Assembly (NCBI GenBank): GCA_947253875.1 | Contig: CAMYAM010000020.1 | Coordinates: 1 to 20,373, forward strand | From: an uncultured Fastidiosipila sp. | Lineage (GTDB): Bacteria > Bacillota > Clostridia > Saccharofermentanales > Fastidiosipilaceae | Reading direction: 5' to 3' | Length of the DNA: 20,373 nucleotides | Part shown: piece after piece, positions 7,016-13,035 of the stretch | Numbering within the stretch: position 1 is the stretch's first letter | How the letters are laid out: every line of letters begins with the position of its first letter | Program-made: the position numbers and the translations under genes | The notes under the pieces: generated by a model | What the model was told of the DNA's origin: nothing | Database searches by the model: none | The model's input: the letters and a program-made list of their open reading frames with translations, nothing else

Positions 7016-8023
7016 ATGATTTTAGATTCAGATTTGAAAATTAGGCAAAAAGATAATATAAATTATTTTAATAAATTGCCATTGATTTTAACCAGTATGG
7101 AGCTATTTTTCCCAGAAGGAAACTCTTTTAAAAGTCCTAATCATCATGATTCCTATGAATTGACGTATGTTAGTTCAGGTGAGGTTAATTACTATATTGA
7201 TGGCAAAAAAATAAATCTAAAAACTGGTAGTACTATCGTTGTTTGGCCTGGTGTTGATCATACTTATGAAGTCTTAGGAGAATGCGAAGTTATATGTGTT
7301 TATTTTTCTATGAATTCAGAGGATGTTTTCAACTCGAATAGACTTATTTCTGATGAGAAAATAGATGGAGAAAATTCAAGTATCTTACGAAAGACTGATG
7401 ATGGCTATGGACAAAATATTTCTGCAGATTTAAACGATAGCGAAAATAATTCTGAGCTAGAAGATTATAAATTGCCAAAATATGAGATTCGTCAACTGGT
7501 TTTAAAAGGCCAAAGTAAGTACCAAATCGCAAATATAGTTGAAAATATAATTACGGAAAACAAGCAACAAATGTTTGGAAAATCTCCTATGCTTCAGGCC
7601 CTCGCATTACAACTTACGGTCCAGTTGAATAGAGCTTTACAAGACCAATTGGAGCAAGAACGAAGAATTAAGGAAGGTAGTGTGGATGAACTCTTAGATA
7701 TTATTGAAGATTTTATCAATGAAAACTACACCTTAAATATAAGTGTGGGTGATATGGCTGAACATGTTTTTCTAAGTGAAGGGTATTTTACAAGAGCTTT
7801 TAAGGAAAGATTAGGAACTAGTCCAATGAACTACCTTATTAAATTCAGGGTTGAGAAGAGTAAGGAGCTTTTGCAGAAGACGGATCTTAAGATTAATAAT
7901 ATTTCCAGAAGAGTTGGATTTACTTCTTCACAAAGATTTAATTCTGCATTCAAAAAAATACTGGGATTAACACCATCCGAGTATAGAAAAAAGTTTATTA
8001 ATGAGAGTCAAAATTTAAATTAG
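7016..8023 (+). CDS. AraC-family transcriptional regulator with cupin sensor domain
   Basis: 335 aa. The N-terminal part (about 25-100) is an AraC-type cupin: HHDSYELTYVSSGEVNYYIDGK, then LKTGSTIVVWPGVDHTYEV, the usual small-ligand (often sugar) sensing barrel. A C-terminal double helix-turn-helix domain spans about 230-328, with the typical NISRRVGFTSSQRFNSAFKKILGLTPSEYRK ending split here by motif: GFTSSQRFNSAFKK, then GLTPSEYRK. Between them, roughly residues 105-155, is a polar, low-complexity stretch rich in Asp, Glu, Asn and Ser, longer than the usual linker. AGAAAGG precedes the ATG by 5 bases. It is divergent from the ydbC-type gene and followed by veg with its own promoter. No target operon is adjacent. 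The GH125 and sulfatase genes lie 10 kb away, and a link to them would be speculation. Confidence 0.88.
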   Translation: MILDSDLKIRQKDNINYFNKLPLILTSMELFFPEGNSFKSPNHHDSYELTYVSSGEVNYYIDGKKINLKTGSTIVVWPGVDHTYEVLGECEVICVYFSMNSEDVFNSNRLISDEKIDGENSSILRKTDDGYGQNISADLNDSENNSELEDYKLPKYEIRQLVLKGQSKYQIANIVENIITENKQQMFGKSPMLQALALQLTVQLNRALQDQLEQERRIKEGSVDELLDIIEDFINENYTLNISVGDMAEHVFLSEGYFTRAFKERLGTSPMNYLIKFRVEKSKELLQKTDLKINNISRRVGFTSSQRFNSAFKKILGLTPSEYRKKFINESQNLN

Positions 8024-8127
8024 ATGATAATTTGTGCATTTGTAATTGTAGAACAATTTTAATAAAGAATAAGATTTTAGCTTAGTATTAGAGAAGATTA
8101 ATGACTTAAGAACAAAATATGCATTTA

Positions 8128-8136
8128 TGATATAAT
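8128..8136 (+). promoter_or_regulatory. Extended -10 promoter of veg
   Basis: TGATATAAT: a perfect -10 TATAAT at 8131-8136 with TG at the extended position (8128-8129). No recognisable -35 stands 16-18 bases upstream, which is common for extended -10 promoters. Predicted start is near 8143, 30 bases before the veg start codon. Confidence 0.6.
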
Positions 8137-8172
8137 ACTGCATGCTATAAATAGACGGAGGCGTTATAACTA

Positions 8173-8547
8173 GTGATTCAAAGAGAAGATTTGGAAATGT
8201 GCAAGAAGGATATAGAAGCTTGCATAGGTAAAAAAGTAAGATTGAAAACAAATGGTGGTAGAAAAAGAACAATTGTTAGAGAAGGAATTGTAGAAAATTG
8301 CTACCCAAAAGTTTTTACTGTTAGATGTATAAGGAAGAGTCAAGATGACCCTGAGCTAGTTACTTATAGTTATATAGATATTTTGACTGATACAGTTGAG
8401 GTTGCAGTTGAACCAGAAGCTGCAGAGATAATTCAGGAAAATTATGCTAAATTAGAAAAAGCAATCAAAAAAGAAAATGAAGCAATAATAGCTGCTAAAA
8501 AAGCAGAGGCTGAAGAAGAAAAAGATTCAGAAGTTTTAGAAGATTAA
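8173..8547 (+). CDS. veg: Veg family protein with C-terminal extension
   Basis: 124 aa. Residues 8-80 match the Veg family: CIGKKVRLKTNGGRKRTIVREGIVENCYPKVF and then VTYSYIDILTDTVEV are split by a short variable loop (motifs GKKVRLKTNGGRKRT and YSYIDILTDTVEV). Bacillus subtilis Veg is about 86 aa, highly expressed and linked to biofilm regulation. This one adds about 40 residues of Lys/Glu/Ala-rich, probably helical tail. The start is GTG, because an in-frame TAA lies two codons upstream. GGAGG (8157-8161) is 11 bases away, slightly long spacing. It has its own extended -10 promoter and is followed, without visible terminator, by the rpmH promoter. Its molecular function is not established. 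Confidence 0.88.
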   Translation: MIQREDLEMCKKDIEACIGKKVRLKTNGGRKRTIVREGIVENCYPKVFTVRCIRKSQDDPELVTYSYIDILTDTVEVAVEPEAAEIIQENYAKLEKAIKKENEAIIAAKKAEAEEEKDSEVLED

Positions 8548-8559
8548 GGGTATTTTTAA

Positions 8560-8589
8560 TTGACAGAACCAGGCTTTTGAATTTATAAT
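8560..8589 (+). promoter_or_regulatory. Sigma-A promoter of the rpmH-rnpA operon
   Basis: Perfect -35 TTGACA (8560-8565), 18-bp spacer, perfect -10 TATAAT (8584-8589). Predicted start is near 8596, giving a leader of about 26 bases. The strength fits a ribosomal-protein gene. Confidence 0.8.
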
Positions 8590-8621
8590 CATGTGCATTG
8601 TAAAAAGAAGGAGAGATAATT

Positions 8622-8759
8622 ATGCCAAAACGAACATTTCAACCAAAAAAACGTCAACGCGCTAAGGAGCACGGATTCCGTAAAAGAATGGCTACAAATA
8701 ATGGTAGAAAAGTATTAAAGAGCAGACGTGCTAAAGGTAGAAAATCTTTATCTGCTTAA
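8622..8759 (+). CDS. rpmH: 50S ribosomal protein L34
   Basis: 45 aa, very basic: starts MPKRTFQPKKRQRAKEHG and ends GRKVLKSRRAKGRKSLSA, which is unmistakable L34 (KRTFQPKxRxRxxxHGFRxRMxTxxGRxVLxxRRAKGRxxLSA pattern). The only oddity is a Pro between Met and the usual Lys-Arg-Thr. AAGGAGAGATAAT supplies a strong ribosome binding site before the ATG. It is the first gene of the operon and comes directly before rnpA (21-base gap), the near-universal bacterial order. It is often missed by ORF callers because of its size. L34 binds 23S rRNA in the large subunit. Confidence 0.98.
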   Translation: MPKRTFQPKKRQRAKEHGFRKRMATNNGRKVLKSRRAKGRKSLSA

Positions 8760-8780
8760 TAAATTAATTGGGGAATTAAT

Positions 8781-9131
8781 TTGGAAAAATTAAAGAAAAA
8801 TTATGAGTTTTCCAAAGTATTTAAATCTGGTAAGCGCCAGTTTGGTAGAGAAATTTCAATTTATTTTGTAAAGAACAAATTGTCTTATAATAGATTGGGT
8901 TTTACTACGGTCAAAAAGTATGGCAATGCTGTACAGAGAAACAGGGAACGCCGTTTGCTAAGAGAAGCATATAGGAACTTAGAACCCCAATTGAAGCATG
9001 GCTACGATATCGTAATCATGGGCAGAGATAGTGAAAGAATTAGTAATTATCATAGCGTAAGAAATGATATGATAAAACTTTTTACTAGAGCAAAACTGCT
9101 AGAAGAAACTACGGAGATTTGCAGTGAGTAA
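8781..9131 (+). CDS. rnpA: Ribonuclease P protein component
   Basis: 116 aa, normal length. The RNA-binding signature KYGNAVQRNRERRLLREAYR (from residue 46, with Arg53-Asn54-Arg55) is the RNR motif of bacterial RNase P protein. FKSGKR near the N-terminus contacts the precursor-tRNA leader. It pairs with RnpB RNA (not in this window) to remove 5' leaders from precursor tRNAs. The start is TTG, 6 bases after GGGGA (8770-8774). No upstream in-frame ATG exists. Its 3' end overlaps yidD by 8 bases, implying translational coupling. Confidence 0.97.
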   Translation: MEKLKKNYEFSKVFKSGKRQFGREISIYFVKNKLSYNRLGFTTVKKYGNAVQRNRERRLLREAYRNLEPQLKHGYDIVIMGRDSERISNYHSVRNDMIKLFTRAKLLEETTEICSE

Positions 9132-9360
9132 GTTATTGATTAAGTGCATTCACTTTTACCAGAAATCAATATCACCTAGCTTAGGTGCAAATAAATGCGG
9201 TTTTTCACCGACTTGCTCACAATATGCAATTGAATCAATAACACAACATGGAGCTTTAAAGGGGACAATGTTTGCCTTTTGGAGAATTTTGCGTTGTAAC
9301 CCTTTTAATAAAAATACAGGTTATGATCCAGTAATTTCTGGAAAAAAGAAAGAAAGTTAA
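9124..9360 (+). CDS. yidD: YidD, membrane protein insertion efficiency factor
   Basis: 78 aa, family-typical. The core IHFYQKSISPSLGANKCGFSPTCSQYA carries the conserved Cys25 and Cys31, with Cys58 in the RCNP that follows WRIL (motif pieces ISPSLGANKCGF and SPTCSQYA, later FWRILRCNPF). YidD is a small amphipathic protein bound to the inner face of the membrane and helps YidC-dependent insertion. The start is GTG, inside the end of rnpA, with GGAG (9113-9116) 7 bases upstream. It lies directly before yidC, as in most bacteria. Confidence 0.96.
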   Translation: MSKLLIKCIHFYQKSISPSLGANKCGFSPTCSQYAIESITQHGALKGTMFAFWRILRCNPFNKNTGYDPVISGKKKES

Positions 9361-9366
9361 GATAAT

Positions 9367-10470
9367 ATGAGTTTACCATTAATATCTTTATCAATATTAG
9401 ATCCGCTTTACTCATTATTTGGTTGGGTAATGCAATTAATTTATTCAGTCTTTGGTAATTACGGTGTTGCTGTAATTATTTTTACTGTATTAATCAGATT
9501 GATAATATTACCTTTTAACGTAAAACAACATAAATCAAGTATTCAACAAAAAGCTTTGCAACCAGAACTAGCTGACTTGCAGAGATATTATGGGTCAGAT
9601 AGAGAAGGTTATGCCCAAGCTCAAATGGAACTTTACAAAAAACATGGAGTTTCATTGACAGGTGGATGTTTACCATCTCTATTTTCTTTATTCCTTATGT
9701 GGCCTATATATAGAATTATTTCAGGACCACTGTACTTTATTATGCAAGTTTCAACTGAAAGTTTAAGCAAGATTGCTCAAACACTTGTTAGTGCAGGAAT
9801 TGTTCCAGAAGCAATTATGAAACAGAATTTAATGCATAATAATATTTTTATAATTGAAGCTTTAAACGATAATCCAAATATTTTAGCTGATGTAGTAAAT
9901 AAAGGCTTACTATCAGTTGAACAACTGATAGATATGAACTTTTTAGGAATGAACCTCGGCCTAACACCAACAATTAATTTTAGACTCTTGTTTGGCGAAC
10001 AGTCATCAACTTATTTACCACTTTTGGTTTTGCCAATTTTAGCTTTTGCAACTAGTGTTTTGGTTATGTGGTATACACAAAAAGTTAACCAAGTAGGTGG
10101 TTTAAGTAAAGAAGAAAGAAAAGCTCAAAAAGAAAAAATTAAGAAAAACCCAGCTTTGCAAGCCGAGAGCAAAACAGATCCAGCTGCAAATAGTGCTAAA
10201 ACAATGATGTATATGATGCCATTCTTAACATTAATATTTACCTTTAGCATGCCAGCAGCTATGTCGATTTACTGGGTAGCAGGTAATGCTTTAGCGATAT
10301 TCCAAACTTGGCTATTCAATAAAATCTACACAGAACCAATGGCTGCTAGACAAGCTGAAGCAGACAAAGAATTTGAAGAAAAAATAACTGCTAGAGCAAT
10401 GAAAGAAAAAGCTGAGATAGAAGCTCTTGAGGCAAAGAACCAAAAGAAAAAACGTACAAGAAGATCATAA
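9367..10470 (+). CDS. yidC: Membrane protein insertase YidC/Oxa1 family
   Basis: 367 aa multi-spanning membrane protein, in the size range of clostridial YidC and shorter than the Gram-negative form. The first long hydrophobic segment ends VLIRLIILPF with Arg44, the conserved groove arginine. A cytoplasmic charged hairpin (about 55-100) precedes TM2 (about 103-125). An external loop of about 90 residues follows, then further membrane segments (about 217-240 and 280-318). The C-terminal tail is coiled-coil-like and very basic (KKKRTRRS), as expected for ribosome contact. No lipobox or cleavable signal is visible. It inserts membrane proteins with or without SecYEG. The ribosome binding site is weak (purine-rich AAGAAAGAAAG), 6 bases after the yidD stop, so coupling to yidD is likely. 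Confidence 0.96.
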   Translation: MSLPLISLSILDPLYSLFGWVMQLIYSVFGNYGVAVIIFTVLIRLIILPFNVKQHKSSIQQKALQPELADLQRYYGSDREGYAQAQMELYKKHGVSLTGGCLPSLFSLFLMWPIYRIISGPLYFIMQVSTESLSKIAQTLVSAGIVPEAIMKQNLMHNNIFIIEALNDNPNILADVVNKGLLSVEQLIDMNFLGMNLGLTPTINFRLLFGEQSSTYLPLLVLPILAFATSVLVMWYTQKVNQVGGLSKEERKAQKEKIKKNPALQAESKTDPAANSAKTMMYMMPFLTLIFTFSMPAAMSIYWVAGNALAIFQTWLFNKIYTEPMAARQAEADKEFEEKITARAMKEKAEIEALEAKNQKKKRTRRS

Positions 10471-10510
10471 AAATTAAGAGATATAAAAGATTATAAATTT
10501 GGAGGAGACG

Positions 10511-11323
10511 ATGAAGTCAATTACAGTAGAGGGAAAAACAGTTAACGAAGCGATCCAATCTGCATTGCTACAATTAGGAGCTACAGAAAATGAAGTAGAG
10601 ATCGAAGTTCTACAAGAGGAAAATGCAGGATTCTTTGGTATAGGAAGTAAAGATGCTAAAGTCAAAGTAAGTCTTTTAGGAACTGAAAATAGTGCTGATG
10701 TGAATGAATTAAGTCATGATGATTTAGATCTGATAGTTGAAGATGTAGAAGAAGACTATGAAGATGATGAGTACTCTGAAGTTAACGAAGATGAACACAG
10801 CTTTGAAGAAAGAATAGAATTGGCTGCAAAAGCAATTGAAGATTTCTTGAATGAAGTATTAGATAATTTTGAGCTAGATGGCGAGAATAAAGTTTCTGTT
10901 GAAGTTCAAGAAAATAAAATTTCTGCTGAGATAATAGGTGATGATTGCGGAATCTTGATTGGTAGAAAAGGTGTTACATTAAGAGCAATTCAATATATAG
11001 CCTCACTAGTTGCTAATAAGACAGCGAAAACTAAAGTAAGATTTGTCCTAGATATTGGTAGATATAAAGCAAGACATAAAGAAAATGTTGCAGAATTGGC
11101 AAAGAGAACTGCTGAAAGAGCTATTAGTACAGGTCAAGCTTTCGAGCTAACCCCAATGTCAGCAGCAGATAGAAGAGTAGTTCACTCAGCTCTAAATGAT
11201 TTCCCTGGAATTATTACATACAGTGAAGGTGAAGAACCAAGACGTTATGTAGTTATTGACCTAGAGTATATAGATGAAGATAATTCAGAATTTGAAGAGA
11301 CAGAGGAAGTCTTGAACGACTAA
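10511..11323 (+). CDS. jag: Jag/KhpB, RNA-binding cell-elongation regulator
   Basis: 270 aa with the three Jag parts. Jag_N covers about 1-55 with AGFFGIGSKDAKVKV. A very acidic linker runs 60-97. A KH domain follows at about 125-185 with the GxxG loop GRKG (151-154), then an R3H domain at about 190-255 with Arg221-x3-His225. The protein ends in another acidic tail. Together with KhpA (not here) it binds many small RNAs and mRNAs and affects cell elongation and division in streptococci. The ATG at 10511 is preceded by GGAGG (10501-10505, spacing 5). An upstream TTG at 10499 would place the Shine-Dalgarno inside the gene and is rejected. It is the last gene of the rpmH operon, before a strong terminator. 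Confidence 0.95.
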   Translation: MKSITVEGKTVNEAIQSALLQLGATENEVEIEVLQEENAGFFGIGSKDAKVKVSLLGTENSADVNELSHDDLDLIVEDVEEDYEDDEYSEVNEDEHSFEERIELAAKAIEDFLNEVLDNFELDGENKVSVEVQENKISAEIIGDDCGILIGRKGVTLRAIQYIASLVANKTAKTKVRFVLDIGRYKARHKENVAELAKRTAERAISTGQAFELTPMSAADRRVVHSALNDFPGIITYSEGEEPRRYVVIDLEYIDEDNSEFEETEEVLND

Positions 11324-11382
11324 TTTAGTTGTTGTTTCTATGAATGGTAGAAATATTTTCTTATTAGAGGTAAAAAAATATT

Positions 11383-11416
11383 AGGCTTCTTGCTACGGCA
11401 GGAAGCTTTCTTTTTG
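11383..11416 (+). terminator. Intrinsic terminator after jag with UACG tetraloop
   Basis: AGGCTTCTTGC (11383-11393), loop TACG, GCAGGAAGCTT (11398-11408): 11 bp with two G-U pairs, then TCTTTTT. The loop closed by C-G reads C(UACG)G, the very stable UNCG tetraloop. It ends the rpmH-rnpA-yidD-yidC-jag transcript. A TATAAT three bases after the T-run restarts transcription for mnmE. Confidence 0.85.
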
Positions 11417-11418
11417 CA

Positions 11419-11424
11419 TATAAT
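11419..11424 (+). promoter_or_regulatory. Probable -10 element of the mnmE promoter
   Basis: Perfect TATAAT directly after the U-tract of the preceding terminator. No good -35 lies 16-18 bases upstream, since that stretch is the terminator stem. Predicted start near 11431 gives a leader of about 30 bases before the mnmE ATG. Confidence 0.45.
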
Positions 11425-11461
11425 AAGCACGGTAAAAATTGGGGACTATCGAGGAGAAAAT

Positions 11462-12916
11462 ATGTTAGACGAAATTATTGCTGCATTTGCTACACCAGTT
11501 GGAAGTTCAGGTTTACAGGTTTTACGTGTTGCAGGTCCAGGATCAGCAGAGTTAGTAGATAAAATTTTTAATTTTGGCTCTTTGCCTGAATTTAATGAGA
11601 AACAAGCAAAAAGAAGCAAAAGAAAAATTGCAAAATTAAAAGGATACCAAGCTGCATTTGGATATTTGCATGAAATTGACGATATAAATAAACCTTTAGA
11701 TCAGGTTGTTATTACAAAATTTATTGAGGGAAAATCTTATACAGGGGAAGAACAGGTTGAGATATCACTTCATGGTGGTGCAGCCTTGAGAAAAGAAACC
11801 CTAGACCTAGTTTTAAGAGCAGGAGCACGCTTGGCGGAAGCTGGTGAGTTTACAAAATGGGCATTTATCAATGGGAAAATGGATTTAAGCCAAGCTGAGG
11901 CTGTTATGGGTATTATAGAAGCTGATACATATAGACAACATCAAGCAGCTCTTAGACATTTGCAGGGAGAAACCGCAGAGAAGTTGCAAGGAGTAAAGGA
12001 GAGAGTTTACGAATTATTATCTGCCTTGGAAGTAGATATTGAATATCCTGAATATGAAGATTTTGCATTACAAGAAGAGTTGATTAATACAAATCTTGAT
12101 TTTGTGCTACAAACCTTAAATCATGTCGTTAAAAGTAATAAAAAAGGTGAAGTTTTGCGAGAGGGTTTACAATTGGTACTGGTTGGTGAACCAAATGTAG
12201 GAAAATCTTCTATTTTGAATGCACTTTCTGGAGAAGATAGGGCTATAGTTACAGATATAGCAGGTACAACCAGAGATAGTATAGAATTAAAAATCGATCT
12301 AGGAGGAATTCCTTTAACTCTCTATGATACAGCTGGAATAAGAGAGACAGATGATCCGATTGAAAAGTTAGGAGTCGAGAGATCAAAGGATTTATTGAAT
12401 AAAGCAGATCTTTTATTTTTAGTTTTAACACCAAAAGATAAATCAGATCTAGAGGCAGAGATTTATAAGTTTTTAAGACTTTCTGCTGGAGATAGAGATT
12501 ATTATATTGTATTGAATAAGTTGGATATATCTGGTGAATATTATTCTAATTTGGAAAGTTGGGAATATATAAAAAAATTAAAAGAAGAGGATAAACATTT
12601 TAAAGGTTATCTAAGTGTCAGTGCAAATACAGGGGAAGCTATTGAAGATTTAAAAGATTTAGTAATTAATTATTATGAAAACTTATCCGGTAGTGGTGCA
12701 AATGATTTAGTATTGACATCCAAGAGACAGCAGCATTTAATTGAATCTGCTTTTGAAGTATTTAAGACAATTGACCATGATCGTTCAACCTTGCCAAATG
12801 ATATTTTGGCGGCAGCATTACGACAAGGTTTAGAGTTGATAAGTGAAATAACTGGTGAAAATGTTTCAGAAAATATGTTGGATGATATTTTCTCAAGATT
12901 TTGCATAGGAAAATAG
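11462..12916 (+). CDS. mnmE: tRNA modification GTPase MnmE
   Basis: 484 aa. The N-terminal folate-binding domain starts in the usual way (DEIIAAFATPVGSSGLQVLRV). A helical domain follows, with an inserted G domain: G1 GEPNVGKS (242-249), DIAGTTRD (265-272), DTAG (289-292) and NKLD (352-355). The chain ends in FCIGK, whose Cys-x-Gly-Lys motif is catalytically needed. With MnmG it builds the 5-carboxymethylaminomethyl group on U34 of tRNAs. The frame is open 24 codons further upstream through the terminator region. The ATG at 11462 has GAGGAG 5 bases before it and the family-typical first residues, so it is chosen. The last six codons are repeated twice more after the stop, in the same frame. 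Confidence 0.97.
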   Translation: MLDEIIAAFATPVGSSGLQVLRVAGPGSAELVDKIFNFGSLPEFNEKQAKRSKRKIAKLKGYQAAFGYLHEIDDINKPLDQVVITKFIEGKSYTGEEQVEISLHGGAALRKETLDLVLRAGARLAEAGEFTKWAFINGKMDLSQAEAVMGIIEADTYRQHQAALRHLQGETAEKLQGVKERVYELLSALEVDIEYPEYEDFALQEELINTNLDFVLQTLNHVVKSNKKGEVLREGLQLVLVGEPNVGKSSILNALSGEDRAIVTDIAGTTRDSIELKIDLGGIPLTLYDTAGIRETDDPIEKLGVERSKDLLNKADLLFLVLTPKDKSDLEAEIYKFLRLSAGDRDYYIVLNKLDISGEYYSNLESWEYIKKLKEEDKHFKGYLSVSANTGEAIEDLKDLVINYYENLSGSGANDLVLTSKRQQHLIESAFEVFKTIDHDRSTLPNDILAAALRQGLELISEITGENVSENMLDDIFSRFCIGK

Positions 12917-12952
12917 ATTTGTATAGAAAAATAGATTTGCATAGGAAAATAA
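12899..12952 (+). repeat. Three tandem 18-bp units repeating the mnmE 3' end
   Basis: Unit 1 (12899-12916) is TTTTGCATAGGAAAATAG, the last five codons and stop of mnmE (FCIGK-stop). Unit 2 (12917-12934) is ATTTGTATAGAAAAATAG (ICIEK-stop). Unit 3 (12935-12952) is ATTTGCATAGGAAAATAA (ICIGK-stop). All are exactly 18 bases and so stay in the mnmE frame. A shorter look-alike, TTTTGCATTGTAGATT, occurs at 12988-13003. Slipped-strand duplication of the gene end is the simplest origin. Confidence 0.9.
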
Positions 12953-13035
12953 ATTTTAAAAGGAAGTAGAATTTATATTGATTGGAAATTTTGCATTGTA
13001 GATTGATTTTGAAATGGGATTAGAAAGTAAAATAT

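Noticed and set aside
8044..8060. Possible terminator after the AraC-type gene (AATTGT/ACAATT)
   Set aside because: Only 6 A/T-rich base pairs with a 3-base loop and a broken T-run. Too weak to call.
11390..11461. Longer N-terminus for mnmE from the upstream open frame
   Set aside because: It would start inside the jag terminator hairpin, has no ribosome binding site, and adds residues not found in the MnmE family.
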